A stretch of 64,000 bases of DNA from Cristatella mucedo (GCA_009760855.2 WPIO01000041.1:2612501-2676500); one strand, 5' to 3'. Positions 1 to 11,616 are shown, numbered from the stretch's first letter. The notes: generated by a model not told the origin, from the sequence alone. Made by a program: numbers and translations.

Positions 1-75
1 GAGAGGGGTGAGGGGAGATGGCCTGACACAAGTAGAGGAGTAGAGAATGAGAGAGAAACGATCTGTCAATATCAA

Positions 76-428
76 GCTTAAAGACCGTTGGTGACAGAAG
101 CTTTAGCTCTGCAGGTCCTAGACTGTAGAACTCGCTTCCACAATTCTTAGGCAACGTCAGCTACTCTACTGCTGCCGACTATGGGTCATCCTTTCCAGCG
201 GTCCTGAGCTGCTACTTCTATGCCACTCACTACCTCATCTGCTCTTCTGACTCTGCTATGCTTCCTACTTTCTCTTTGTTGTGTGAGATGAAGTCTGTTG
301 GCTACCGAATGCTTACCGAAAGCGCTTAGGGTGTGAGTGCGCTATACAAAACTCTCCTGCATAATATTTACACAGTCTTTGTGGCTTTGTGGAGTTACAG
401 ACGGAGATAGATTACTTTACATTACATA
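76..428 (+). mobile_element. LINE-A 3' end fragment
   Basis: This is the 3' end of a CR1/L2-like LINE. It matches, in the same order, the blocks seen in the copies at 27600-27978 and (reverse) 28062-28400: a segment with 'gacagaagctttagctctgcagg', the '...ctgctgccgactatgg' block, 'gctatacaaaactctcctgc' and a tail of ACATT units. The coding part is absent, as is usual for 5'-truncated LINE copies. Bases 1-75 hold nothing I can assign. Confidence 0.75.
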
Positions 429-523
429 GGCACTTTACATTTGCTGCAAAGGAAACACGATCGGATGGTTATACACTTAGGCATGTTTGATCTACCAAGT
501 GGGACACAAAGTGAAAAATGAAG
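429..523 (-). mobile_element. LINE 3' tail fragment (third variant)
   Basis: Read on the minus strand, this stretch matches 42567-42665 on the plus strand ('cccacttggtagatcaaaca' ... 'tttgcagcaaatgtaaagcg'). It ends in the 'gcaaatgtaaagcgcc' motif typical of LINE-B-type 3' ends. It abuts the LINE-A tail directly, so one inserted next to or into the other. Confidence 0.55.
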
Positions 524-1161
524 GAGACCCGCAACCGGTCAGATGTGCAACATGTGGTGAGAAGAGGCGCTGACAACAAGCCACCTTGCGAGAATATTCG
601 ATGGAGTCTGTAACTTTCAATTGTAGTGGAGCCATGTCCACAAGCCAAACGAGAAAATTGATCAGCCAAGATAGGCTGTTCGCACCCGAGGTGGGTCGGT
701 TGGGTTATCAAAATGAATGGTTAAATCGCCCAGCACGAGGAGGTATGCATTTACCGAACTCTGGATCGAAATGCTGATCAGAGAATCTTCAGTTCAGGCA
801 AATCTGGACAAATGGGGGGGGGCGCGACAGATTAGTGCCACCAACGGTGGATTGGAGAGACTAAGAGAGGAGAGAGACTCGAGAGAGACTGTTTCGAGAG
901 AACATTGCAAACGGCTTGATATTGACAGACCATCTGTTGCTCCTGACGATGTCGAAGACTGGCTCCCCTGCATCTGTCGCTCGAGCTCGCGGCTGCCTCT
1001 CCTGCTGCCGCCGCCTCGCTGCTGCTGCTGCTTTTCACTCGATGCAGGGAGGGTCGCGAGAGATGAAGTCGAGTGACCACGAGTGCACTTGCTTATTCCG
1101 CCGTCCGATGCAGGCGTCCGGTGAGCTCGCGTTTATTGCTTGGCCTACATACGCCGTCACG
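524..1161. other. upstream region of the unidentified gene
   Basis: There is no recognisable repeat here. GC and CpG content rise from about 930 onward. The reading frame of the exon starting at 1162 stays open upstream to an ATG at 916, but the upstream residues look like translated untranslated region. A G9 run lies near 816-824. A promoter may be present; no TATA box is evident. Confidence 0.3.
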
Positions 1162-1452
1162 ATGTCTCGTCTCATCCGGTCTAGGGATGCCGAAAAAGCT
1201 GCCGCAGCCACAGTAGCCGCAGCCGCTGCAGCCACAGTAGCAGCGGCTCGGGAGTCCGGCGAGGGCGGCGCAGCGCCTCATCACGACAGTGGTTTGACAA
1301 AAAGCGGCGGCGATGGCCGGCAGACGGACAAGCCGGCCACCAAGCTGCCCCGGGTGGACGGCGGTGGCGGCGGTGGTGGCGGCAGCAGCAGCAGCGCAGC
1401 GAATCCGACTGATTACCTGAGACAGCAGCCTCTGTTTCAGCCCTCTAAAAAG
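1162..1452 (+). CDS. exon 1 of an unidentified Ala/Gly-rich protein
   Basis: This is 97 codons from the ATG at 1162 to a good donor (AAAAAG followed by GTAGGT). Residues 13-30 are almost all Ala with two Thr-Val pairs. A charged linker follows, then a run of eight Gly and four Ser (about 71-82), then a non-repetitive stretch ending in PTDYLRQQPLFQPSKK. The donor is phase 0 and fits the acceptor at 2953. The start is uncertain because the frame is open back to 916. Homopolymeric Ala/Gly is common in animal transcription or chromatin factors, but no domain is recognised and no function is assigned. Confidence 0.5.
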
Positions 1453-2952
1453 GTAGGTACCCGCCCTGGCACTGGCTCCGCCGGCTCGCTGCTGCCTCCG
1501 ACGTCGGCTGAATGAGTTTCGTTGCCTGATCATGAAGCTCAGCAAGAGCTTGAGTCGTGCAGAACTGGCATGTGCTTGCGGTCGGCCCCCATCGTCCCAT
1601 CCCCCTTCGATGCCTGCTGTCCCTTGCTAGCGCGCAGCAAAACCAAGCAAGCACTGGGAACAGCTCAGCCAACTATGCGAGCTTTAATGTCAGCACGCGT
1701 GCCACAATCATGCTGCCGGTGGCAAGTGCTAATGCCTTTGTCGTTCGGCCACGACAAAGTGGTCAGATGATGATGATGATGGCTCGAACTCTTGCCTGGC
1801 CTCCCGGGCTTTGCCAGGATGAAGATGATACCGAGAGCAACTCGTTCGCAGGGCACCCCATCGAGGAGTGCGGCAAAGCGAGATGATGAAGTTTCGAAGG
1901 GCTGACCTCTCCCCCTCCTCCACTCCCCCTCGAAACGACTGTCGCCAGGCCGATAGCGAGTTCGGAGCCTATTTTTCACACCTCTGCTCTTCCTCTGCGT
2001 GTGGGGGGCTCGCTGTGCCGCACGCTCAAGCAGCGCTGGGTGAAGCGCCTACGGCTGTCCGGCACTGGCGGCCCCCGGCATTGCGCCGCCGCAGGCTGCA
2101 AGCTGCTGCGAGGTCAGTGCTGCGGCTCTTTTGCTCTGTGACACTGCGGCTCGCTGTTCGCTCTCTGCAACGTACACTGATCCTTTTGCCGCCACCCGGA
2201 TCAATGGTCTCCTGCCTCGACCAATATAATGCACCTCTGTCCGACGGAATACTCTTGCTGCACTGCCTTGGCCATGAGGTGCTCCAGTGCTACTATAATA
2301 ATAATTATAACAATAATAATACATTTTGTAGAACCACCAGAGAACTGTTATCTCTGTCTAGGCACTTTACGCCTTCTCCTCCAGTGGACGCCTGCGACTG
2401 CTACTTCCTCTTAGGCAACCATAGGAGTGCTGGCATAGACGCTAGGTGGCGCTAGAGAGGCCCTTCACTTCAGCATCCTCGAGGATTGCTTGGCCCTGGC
2501 GAGGTCAAAGTTCAGCCGTGCTTCCTCTGAAAGCTGCGGGCGGTGGCAACGAAGACCGTCTCTAACCTGCTTTAGGCTGCGGAGCTGCCACCACCGCCGC
2601 TGCTGCCACTTCTCGAGCCCTCGGGTTCGAGTCGTGCATTGAGCAGAGCAGTCTGCTTTGCTTGCTGCAGGCTGCCGAAAGCCTCCTCTGCCGCCTGCGC
2701 ATAACTTTGGCTGCTAAGGTGGCTCCGCTTTGCTTGACTTTACCTTGACCTTCGCTGGACTTGGCAGCAGGCGTCGGTAGCAGCGAAGTCGGCGGCATTG
2801 TCATCCGTGTTCGAATCCGTGGTCGAAAATTTTTAGAAGCAGGCAACTGTTAGCATTCGTCGGCTCACGGGGCACGCTGCATTTGCATTGTCGGCTTCGC
2901 TTTGCTGCCTGCGCCGGAGCGTGCTCGGTTGCATAGTACGGCTCTCTTTCAG
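1453..2952 (+). other. probable intron 1 of the unidentified gene
   Basis: GC-rich intron bounded by GTAGGT and CTCTCTTTCAG. It contains an AAT-rich simple repeat at about 2292-2322 and otherwise no repeat I recognise. Several long open frames cross it on both strands (for example 1868-2455), but they overlap each other and lack domain-like composition, so I read them as a by-product of the high GC content. Confidence 0.4.
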
Positions 2953-3117
2953 AAGCGACGAGGCTACAAGACCCTGCTATCGACCGTGCCCGAGGCCAAG
3001 CGAACGCCGCTGTCGACCACCACGTTTCCTGACAACACGTTTCCTCAGCCGCTGCCCAAGATGCAGAGCACGGCCATCTTGCCTAGCATAGCTGATACGT
3101 TTGTCAGAAAGTCAAAG
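2953..3117 (+). CDS. exon 2 of the unidentified protein
   Basis: This is 55 codons, phase 0 at both ends, between the acceptor TCTCTTTCAG and the donor AAAG followed by GTAAAC. It starts KRRGYKTLLSTVPEAKR and ends SIADTFVRKSK. Joined to exon 1 it creates a basic run, PSKKKRRGYK, that looks like a nuclear localisation signal made at the splice junction. Ser/Thr/Pro content is high. No catalytic or zinc motif is visible. Further exons should follow downstream, but I could not find one with matching phase before the repeat-filled region. The frame runs on unspliced to a stop near 3292, so 3' extension of this exon is possible. Confidence 0.5.
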
Positions 3118-4354
3118 GTAAACTTCCAGCCTGTTGAAGTCAGCTCGCTCTGCATTTGCACGACCGACGCATGGTCGAGTGAATCATTTGTAGAGTCGAC
3201 AAACCCAGTGACCAGTCTTGCTGCTACACTGTTAGCTGCACATACTGGTACGGCCGTGTACTGGAAAAACTTTGGTCCAGTATGCTACTGTTAGTCTATC
3301 GAGAATGTGCTGAAATGCTTGAGAAAATTAGTCGTAAAACGAATAAGTGGCCCTCCATCTGCTGAGCTAGCAAAGTGTGCTAGTGAGTTTAGCCACCTCG
3401 AAAATCAAATTGCTGCAGATTCTCGCTTCTGGTGTAACAGGTGTGGCAGTGTGGTGGATGTGACGGACTTCACCTCTGCTAGTGAGTTCTTTATGTTACC
3501 ACCAACTGCAACTGCACAGGAAAGAGATAAAAAACTCGGGAGTCCAGGGTCCGGCTTTCACTTTGGATGCTACTGAACTTCCTTCGACTTTTTCATGGCA
3601 TGTCGAACCGCACTTTCCGGGCTTTCAGCAGCCACGAGGCTGAGAGAGGAGGACAGTACCTCGTCCGGTTTAGTACAGTAGATAGTACAGTACTTCGTAT
3701 TAGATAGTACAGTACCTCGTACAGTACTTCGTACGGTACCCTCCGGGTTTACGTAGCATCCTTTTGCCAAGACTCGGTGCAGACCTATCCATTGCATCTT
3801 GATACCCCTAGCTACTTATGGCTTCCAAAGTCGTACCCTTGAAGATATAGGGAGATTAAGATGCGAATCATGTTTAGTCTCATTTGTTAACTTGGAAAAA
3901 GTGTTGGATTCTTGCTGCCTAATTTTCTAAATTTCTGCAGTTGCTCGGCACTTGCTGCTGCTCAATATGGGGTGGCGGGTCGAACATAGGCCGAACTGTC
4001 CACAGCCCAAAACTAGTAGTGTGCCTGGCCTGACCTCTAGCCAGTGTGCCTGGCCTGACCTCTGCACAATCCAAAGCCATACCATTATCTGTCAGCACGG
4101 TTGTCCTATGCCCGCGATCTGCTACTGTTCGTTATAATTTTGGTCACCGTGCAGTTCTGTTAATCATTGGTTCTTGTTCCACCTCGAAGGGCTACCAAAC
4201 AAAAATGCTCTGAATTTGCTCTTATAAATATGCATCGTTTGCTTGCGTTAGCTAATAATAATACATTTACATTTGTATAGCTCTCCGAGAGAGAACCAAA
4301 TATCAGTATGTATTATTATCAGCTCATGCAAACAATTGATGCATATTTGGAGGA
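3118..4354. other. non-coding stretch with a short TAGTACAG repeat
   Basis: At 3670-3740 there are five or six imperfect copies of a unit like 'tagtacagtacttcg'. An open frame at 3307-3576 (89 codons) has CxxC-like pairs (WCNRC) but no recognisable domain. A 'gtgtgcctggcctgacctct' unit is duplicated at about 4019-4065. Nothing else stands out. Confidence 0.3.
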
Positions 4355-5575
4355 GCCTTCACGAGTGCCTCTCCTCTTGCCTGGGCATCGCTGGCACTAC
4401 ACTGCAATGGTTTAGATCCTCTCTCAGTGGACGACTCTGCAGTATTGATGTAAACAGGCAAAGTTCATCTAAAGAACCACTAAACTACAATGTACCTCAA
4501 GGCTCTACTCTTGGTCTGCTACTGTTCACAATTTGTACTCTCCCTCGTGCCGATTTGATCGACAAACACAATCTAGGGTTTTACTTTTGTGCAAATGACA
4601 CTCAGCTGTACCTATGCTTTGAATCCTCCCAGCCCTCTAGCAAGTCAAATTCTCTCAAATCCTTTGTTTCATATACTGCTGACATCCACGCTTGGATGGT
4701 AGCAAATCTTCTCAAATTGAATAATGCTGAACCAACTTACTAGTTTCGAGCCAACCAAGTGTGACTTAGAAATTGAAACCTTAGCGCTCGAAATCGGCTC
4801 TGCCAGCATATCTCCTGTAGCATCAGCATAAATCATGGTATCCTGTTTCAAAGTGACTTTTCACGAGACGACCTCATAAGCTCCACAATAAAGTCTGTCC
4901 GTTTGCAGCTACATAAAACCGCAACGATTCTAGTCTGCTTAGCCTGTAATACCACATCCAAGTTAGACCATGCATTTGTAAAATCTCGTCTTGACTGCTG
5001 TAACTCGCTGCTTACTGGGCTACCGGCAAGTAAAATCAGATGCTCACAGTTGGTGCAAAACTCTGTAGCTAGGCTTGTCTGTGTGAGCGTTGTGTTTACT
5101 ATATTACACCACTTCTAGCCCACCTGCCCTAGCTCCCAGTCAAACTTTTAGGTCCCTGTATTCACTGGCTCCAGCCTACTTATCAGATCTACTCTCCAAA
5201 CCTTGCCTTCAGTTCGTATGCTCCCAAAGCCTAGAACTCATCTCCGACTGGCACCACGACATCCCTTGACTTGACAACATTTAAAAAGAAGCTAAAAACG
5301 CATCTTTGTATCACAGCATGGAGTGAGTCCGTGTGATTAGTCCTTTATGTGCTTATGCGTGCTGACATTGTGCACACTGCCACTAACCATATTTTCATGC
5401 TGACCATGTGCTTGTCAACTCTAACCATGTTATGCTTGTTATCACTGAGCATTCTACTATTACGCATTTGACCATGCTTCTCTTGCAGCAAATGTAAAGT
5501 GCCTAGAAAGACATTAAGTTGTCTGAAAGTGCTATACAAATGTATTAATATTACTATCATAAGTATTATTCGTCC
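4355..5575 (+). mobile_element. LINE-B fragment (RT C-terminal part to 3' tail)
   Basis: The translation shows a decayed CR1/L2-like reverse transcriptase: LQWFRSSLSGRL, then VPQGSTLGLLLF, then a damaged YADD box (CANDTQLY), then LLKLNNAE. A frame-broken C-terminal region follows, ending in the family's 3' block with AAATGTAAAGTGCCTAGAAA and an ATT-rich end. Stops and frameshifts throughout make this an inactive copy. Confidence 0.8.
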
Positions 5576-5730
5576 CAGGTATAGTTAAAAGATTTGAGTC
5601 CGAAAAGCAGGCGGCACTATGCCTAACCTGGTTAGGAAGTATTCTGATAGGTATTCTGGAGCCCGAGAATAAGCAAACTAAAAGTAAGTGACAAAACGTT
5701 GAAGTCTATATGCTGCTAGATCGGGAGCTA
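5576..5730 (-). mobile_element. LINE-B coding fragment, inverted
   Basis: The minus strand matches the LINE-B C-terminal coding region (compare 44420-44560): 'attccgaaaagc' and 'gacaaaaccttgaagtcgat' equivalents are present. It sits head-to-tail with the plus-strand copy just upstream. Confidence 0.55.
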
Positions 5731-5924
5731 GATCGGCAAGATAGCTTAGTCACTCAAATGCAAAGTGTCGGCACTACAAGGTGCGAGGGAGTAGGAGAAT
5801 TCAAATGGAAAGTGGACGGTGGAAAGATGGAAGAAATCAAAGTTTAAGTACACAACTACCTGTGCTGTTTATAGAAATTATGCTAGTCACACATACATTC
5901 AGGCATTAATGGATTGCACGAAGT

Positions 5925-6140
5925 TTATGCGGGCTGACACTGTGCATGCTGCTACTAGCCACATTTGCATGCTGACCCTGTGCATGTCGCCCCTAGCAAT
6001 GTTATTCATTTTGTTTGTTTTTCAAGCATGATTTTACTTACCATTTAATTGCATTTCCCTTTGCAGCAAATGTAAAGCACCTAGAAAGAGATTAAGTTCT
6101 CTGAGGGCGCTTCATCAAGTACATTATTATTATTATAAGC
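5925..6140 (+). mobile_element. LINE-B 3' end
   Basis: Contains the family's non-coding 3' block: the 'gctgacactgtgcatgctgc' motif, 'tttgcagcaaatgtaaagca', 'gagattaagttctctgaggg' and an ATT tail at 6127-6138. It shares the 'tttttcaagcatgattttac' variant with the copy at 11085-11232, so the two belong to one subfamily. Confidence 0.8.
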
Positions 6141-6590
6141 TTGATTTTTTGCTCTGTCTATTCACCGATCATGGACAACTGCTAACTCGCTGGTATCTAG
6201 CAGCTACAAACGCTGACTCTCCTGATTCTCTATCAATACCAGAACACGGTGCCATCAGGACATATGCTAACTGAGTGCATGATGCATTTGTATTTAACTC
6301 ATTGTTAATCGAAAAATAATACAAACAACAGGAATTACGTGAATCCGTTTTACTGTGTCAAGTGAGCTTTTCCACTCATTGTCTAACGATAATCAGAGTG
6401 AACTCATAATGATAATAATTATATAAAGTCTTTGCTATTTTACGCTAGGAAAACCAAATCTCTGAGTGCTTTGCAGCTCTCTGCTGAGAAGCAATAGTTA
6501 AGAGTTTGTGACAAGCAATTTTGCAAGCCTGCAAGGCAAGCATGTGTAGTGCTTAGGCCCGCATGCTAAATCAAACGTGAAGGTGCTCAT
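6141..6590. other. no gene seen
   Basis: AT-rich sequence with a short ATA/ATT-rich stretch near 6408-6425. I see no repeat match or coding signal. Confidence 0.3.
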
Positions 6591-7025
6591 GGTCATTGGT
6601 TAGTAGAACCTATGGCCTAAGGAAAATGCACTCAGTCGTGCACAGGTTAAGCAAGCAAGAACAAAAAACCCACTGGGGCTTCGGGGATAGCTGAGTAGAA
6701 CTGCTGCGTCTTGAGCTGAGACTTACTTGGGACAGTGGAAGTTTATTACAGGTAATGACTACGATCGGAAGCGAGTTCGATACTTCCGTTTCGTACGAGC
6801 GGAAGGCTTGATCTCCCAGATTTAAATTTAGTGGGGACAGGGCAGAGAGACGCCTAGTTGCTGAGGAGCAAGTGGTAAGTGGTGCGAGAGCGAATTCATT
6901 GGCTGAGCAAAGAGGTCGAATGGGTGAGCTGGTGTAACTACGTGAAGCACATGCTGTAAGCCTGTTGCCAGCAGCCAGTAGGACAAGCTGACGGAAGCTT
7001 TTGCAGTGTTTGCAAGGCATGTTCT
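6590..7025 (-). mobile_element. strongly decayed LINE coding remnant
   Basis: The 136-codon minus-strand frame contains degenerate versions of the LINE-B C-terminal motifs, such as LGDQAFRSYETEVSNSLP for the usual 'GDRAFSSYAPKAWNSLP'. Similarity is weak, so this is an old copy. Confidence 0.4.
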
Positions 7026-8164
7026 GTCTTTATATCTGTGCTTATTTAGTGGCTTAGCCATAATAAAAAGCAGTGGCATTGTGATTGGTCGACTGTACCG
7101 ATTTGTCCGATTTAGCAACTGTTGGGTCTACCTTGTCGGCAGGAAACAGCAGAAGTAATAGGAGTAGGTCACACCCATAAGGGTTGTGTCTGCCTTCCGG
7201 TTACAAGTTGACTTACAAGTCGGTTAAAAGTCAACGTCGGAACAGAAGAGAAACCGGCCAATGTTAAGCTATTCGTTCAGCCAGCTATCTGGCAGCCGAC
7301 GCAGTAAGCATAATTTATGCAGCTTGGCTGCTAATTTCCATTTATAAGCATGCAAGGTCATCCAATCAGTAAGCTTGGAGTTGACTCAAGTGGGAAAGTG
7401 AAAATTTAAGTTGAGCTTCAAGGCCTTAGTTTGGCGTCGCAAGCCCTAAAGTTTCTATAGCTCAATCTATAGAGCAAAAGTGGGACCGGAAACCCGCATA
7501 GATTGCTAGTATTTCTCCCGCTCGAGATTCTTTCGGCAGTCCTTCTCAGTGTATGCGGCCTTCGGTCGTTCGTTGTTTTGAAATTAGAGCCTAGACTATG
7601 CTTTGCGATGACGTGGACTAGAGAGGGAAGGTACACATTGAAAACGCGTTGGACCCAGGATTCTTTTACTGGGTTCCCTATACTTCAAAGGTTAATCGGG
7701 TGACCGTTGGCTATCGATATCTTTGCCCTGATATCTACTATGATTGAAGCGAAATCATTGCAATGTAATGGCAGGGATGCCCTGACAACGTAAGAGATAC
7801 AAAAAATGACGTGCTAATCAGCTGCGTCTAACTCTGCGAGGAGATCCACCATAGCTTGCCAAGACTCTGTGTATGCCGCTATATCTGACTATCCGCTATA
7901 GGCGACAATCGGTATAAACTCGCAGTAGTGCTGACTCTTGATCTTTCAGCTCTTAAGCCGACTGGAACCTATTTGCTAGGTTTTATGTCTGGAGATTAAA
8001 CTGTAGCTGGTCTGCCAATACTCGTTATTAGTCTTTTACAGGAATAGAGGTTTTTTTTACAAGATAGGAGGATGATTGAACAGAAGTTATTAATGCTCTC
8101 CTGGTCTGGTCTTGATTACTTAATGATTGGCCAAGCAACAGCCTCTTTGAGGGATTCAGCGAAG
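7026..8164. other. no gene seen
   Basis: Mixed-composition sequence without recognised repeats or convincing open frames. Short frames on both strands at 7418-7703 overlap each other and have no motif. Confidence 0.3.
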
Positions 8165-8177
8165 ACAGAACCCGAAG

Positions 8178-8425
8178 GTAAACAGCTATCTAGTATATTG
8201 GTTATGATAGGTATTAACAAATGTAGGAATCTTACCATGAGGTAAGTGGGTCCAACTCCTAGTGCTCTTGGGGAGAGAGAGAGAGAGAGAGAGAGAGCAC
8301 GAGTGAGTAGCCAGAAGGGGTTCGGACTTTCGCGATGAGGTAAGCAGTGGTTGGCTTGTAGGAAGATATTATGTTTGAGCTTGTGCTTAACGTGTTCAGC
8401 GGCAGTCTGAACGTGTGTACAAATT
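8178..8425 (+). repeat. direct repeat, left copy
   Basis: This block and 8824-9025 are diverged copies of one sequence. They share 'cttaccatgaggtaagtggg' / 'cttaccgttaggtaagtggg', a GA run (8274-8297), 'ttcggactttcgcgatgagg' and 'tttgagcttgtgcttaacgt'. The GA run is long in this copy and reduced in the other. A LINE-B fragment lies between them. Confidence 0.7.
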
Positions 8426-8429
8426 TGGG

Positions 8430-8823
8430 CTTGTTTTGACAGGGATACCACATCTAAATTATTCCATGCATTTGTGACATTCCGTCTTGACTTCTGTAAC
8501 CCACTACTTACTGAACTACCGTCCGGTGCAATCAGGTGCTTACAGCTCGTGCAAAACTCTGCAGCTAGGCACGTCTATCGTGAGTGTGCAGTTGCCACAT
8601 CACACCACTTCTCGCCGACCTGCACTGGCTCCCAGTCAAGCAACTGATCGACTTCAAGGTTCTGTCGCTCACTTTTAGGTCACTTCATTCCCTGACTCCA
8701 GCCTACCTATCGGAATTACTCTCACTCCAGGCTAAGCATCGTACCACTGGCTTTTCGAAATCGAACCGTGTACCCATATCTCATACGAACCTCAAATCCT
8801 TTGTTTTTTATGCCCTCCCACTG
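8430..8823 (+). mobile_element. LINE-B coding fragment
   Basis: The translation gives the C-terminal region (DTTSKL..HAFVT, then a damaged ITPLLADLHWLPVKQLIDFK). It stops near 8823 without the usual 3' tail and lies exactly between the two direct repeats 8178-8425 and 8824-9025. Confidence 0.75.
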
Positions 8824-9025
8824 TAAACAGATATCTATTATATTAGTTATGGTGGGTATTAGCAAATTTAGAAATCTTACCGTTAGGTAAGTGGGTCTGA
8901 CTCCTGGTGCTATTGGAGAGAGAGGGAATTCGGACTTTCGCGATGAGGTCAGCAGTGATTGGCTTTGAAGAAGACATTGCGTTTGAGCTTGTGCTTAACG
9001 TATTCAGAGGCAGTCTGAACTCCTA
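8824..9025 (+). repeat. direct repeat, right copy
   Basis: Second copy of the block at 8178-8425, somewhat shorter because the GA run is contracted. The arrangement suggests either a duplication spanning an insertion or a longer composite element carrying the LINE piece. Confidence 0.65.
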
Positions 9026-9144
9026 CCTGGCTATGCAATTGGCATCTGTTTTAGGTCCACTCCACCGCAAGGACGCTTGCGAGTCATTTTCATCTGCCAT
9101 CCATTGAAAAGTGATGTGATACCAGGTTAGGTGACATTGAAACA

Positions 9145-9209
9145 ATCGAGCCAGCACGGCACAATTTCTGCCCAAAGTTTAGGCAGAAATCGTGCCGTGC
9201 TGGCTCGAT
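9145..9209. repeat. 28-bp fold-back hairpin
   Basis: The left arm 9145-9172 and right arm 9182-9209 are reverse complements with one mismatch, separated by a 9-nt spacer. The first 17 bases beyond the right arm ('atttctgcccaaagttt') repeat the inner part of the hairpin once more as a direct copy. Confidence 0.85.
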
Positions 9210-10364
9210 GATTTCTGCCCAAAGTTTGGCTGGATCTGCCGCATCTCCTGCGAGCCAACCAACTGCAGCGTGTGCTCACTGGTGCACTCGTCCATGTCCA
9301 GGGATGATGTATCTTCTTTGCATGGACGGGTCGACTCCTACGCCGAGGATGCCCAGCACTTCCACATGCAGTCTTCCACTTGCGTCTTATTGCGCCATAG
9401 CAAACGATGTTTATACACGAGATATTGAAAAATAAATCGTCGGCATGTTGGCCTTGAATTGCTATCACGGTGTCTATAGCACGATTCTGACGACCTGGTG
9501 CTCGGGGCATGGAAGTAGTGCTTACTGGGTCGTAGGCTCGGGATAACATGCTAGCACTTCACGGCCAGGCTCGTGGCTTCCAATCGTGCAGCAAGCAATT
9601 TTTTATTGCCGGCTGCAAGTGAGTGACAGCCGCGAAGTCTCTTCTATTGCAATATAGATGAGGCTGTTGATTACACTGACTTTCTGCCAGAACCCACTGC
9701 CGACTCTGTAGAGTGAATGTATTAACTAGCCTCGTAACACGAAAAGATAGTGCAGTGCTAGACAGACAAGAGTTCGTGAATGTCACCGTCATGAGTTGAA
9801 TCCATGTCCTAAGAAACCCAAGGAGAGACTTATATCATCAAGAAGTTTGATGCAGCTGAATTACTCTCAATAGGAGTGCTGCATAATTAGAGAACAATAA
9901 GAGTCCAATAACTGACACCAGCAGAATACAGCGAACACGACACACCTATAGGTGTACTGCTAGCACGACACACCTCACGATGAAGCGAGACCGACGTGAC
10001 ACAACGTGGACTGAAGTCGGACAGGCTGGAGTCATTCGTATTTTGAGCCGCGCCAGAGCAGCATCCGACGGAGCCACCGCTATCCTCGATACCTGCTCCA
10101 AGCTTTCGCTATCAGTTAGCCAATGCATCCTCAGTCATTATCACTTGAGTAAGTCCTAAGCGACGCGGAAACGAGTGGTCTCCTCTCAATTCTCGTGCTC
10201 GAATTGATACTGAAACTTCATTGATACTTTTGCTTGAGAGACGAGTGCTTTTTAACGACTTGTTGAGAACCAGAAGACAAAACGAAGCAGCCGTGCAGAG
10301 GTCAAGGCCGTCTAATCAACTGGCAGGAAAGTGGGGTATGTTGGCTGCTCCGACCTGGTTTGGC
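9210..10364. other. no gene seen
   Basis: Open frames on both strands at 9192-9549 overlap and carry no domain. A short direct repeat of 'cacgacacacct' lies near 9938-9972. Nothing else is recognised. Confidence 0.3.
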
Positions 10365-10490
10365 CCATTGGTCAAGGTGCTCGCCCCGATCAAGTCCCGG
10401 TCGTGGGCTCGCGTCCCGTGGCATGTGTTTAGCGCCGCCTGAATAGAGTAAGTTCTCTTAGGGTGCTGTACAGATTAATTATTTATTCAT
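10365..10490 (+). mobile_element. SINE-2 (tRNA-like head, LINE-B-like tail)
   Basis: A partial copy. It has the B-box-like 'ggtcgtgggctcgcgtcccg' followed by 'gtggcatgtg' and the tail 'agagtaagttctcttagggt', which resembles the LINE-B 3' end. The same order of blocks occurs at 13372, 16728 and 48675. Confidence 0.55.
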
Positions 10491-10589
10491 GCATCTGTAC
10501 CCAGGCTAGGTTCGGTTGGCTTGGACCGGCAGCTATAATGAGGGTAAGGGTCAGCAGCTAGGCCGGGGTCAGACCTACAGCTTGGCCGG

Positions 10590-11084
10590 ATGTACGAACT
10601 AAATGCACGGTCTCCAAACTTGACTTGAGCTTTCTACGAGGTAGTGGTAAACAGATTCCAAAAAGCAAGTGGTACAATGCTTGGCCTGGTGCTGGAGTAG
10701 ATCTGATTGGTAGGCTGGAGCCAAAGAATGGAGGGACGTAAAAGTGAGCGACAAAACCTTGAAGTTGATCCTTTGCTTGACAGGTAGCCAGTGCAGGTCG
10801 GCGAGAAGTGGTGTGATGTAGCAACTGTAACGCTCACGACAGACAAGCCTAGCTGCAGAGTTCTGCACTTCTCTAATCGCCTGATTGAGTATGCTGATAG
10901 GCCAGCAAGCAGTGGGTTTCAGAAGGCAAGACGGATGTCGCAACTACATGTGCCCATTTAGATGTGGCATCCTGTCAAAACAAGCCCGAATTTTAGCAAC
11001 GTTAGGTAGCTGAAAGTAGGCAGATTGGATTGTAGAGCTGATGTGATCGTCTAACGAAAGGTCAGAGGTTAGTAGCTTATTTCG
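10590..11084 (-). mobile_element. LINE-B coding fragment, inverted
   Basis: The minus strand encodes the LINE-B C-terminal region, including AARLVCRERYSCYITPLLADLHWLPVKQ-like text and the PAYQSDLLQHQAKH stretch (both seen in minus frames 10558-10943). The 3' UTR is missing. Confidence 0.75.
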
Positions 11085-11232
11085 TGCCTCCATGCTATTC
11101 ATTTTGTTTGTTTTTCAAGCATGATTTTACTTACTATTCTATTGCGTATCACTTTGCAGCAAATGTAAAGCGCCTAGAAAGAGATTAAGTTCTCTGAGGG
11201 CGCTTTATCAAGTGCAATATTATTATTATATT
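11085..11232 (+). mobile_element. LINE-B 3' end
   Basis: Non-coding 3' block with 'gcaaatgtaaagcgcctaga', 'gagattaagttctctgaggg' and an ATT tail at 11217-11236. It faces the inverted coding fragment immediately upstream. Confidence 0.8.
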
Positions 11233-11398
11233 ATTATATCCACACGCGGTTCATGCTCGATTATTTTGACTCGACCATGTACATCTTACTTGAATGAAGT
11301 ATGCCATAACTTCGAGCTCCGGCCGACCTTTAGGCGCAGCTGGACTCGCTTTGATCTCCTTCCAATGCTGGGGCATAGTGGAAACTTTCGGCTCCAGG

Positions 11399-11616
<218 letters not shown>

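Noticed and set aside
1868-2455. 195-codon open frame
   Set aside because: It overlaps long frames on the opposite strand, contains the AAT repeat and has no domain; it lies within the probable intron of the unidentified gene.
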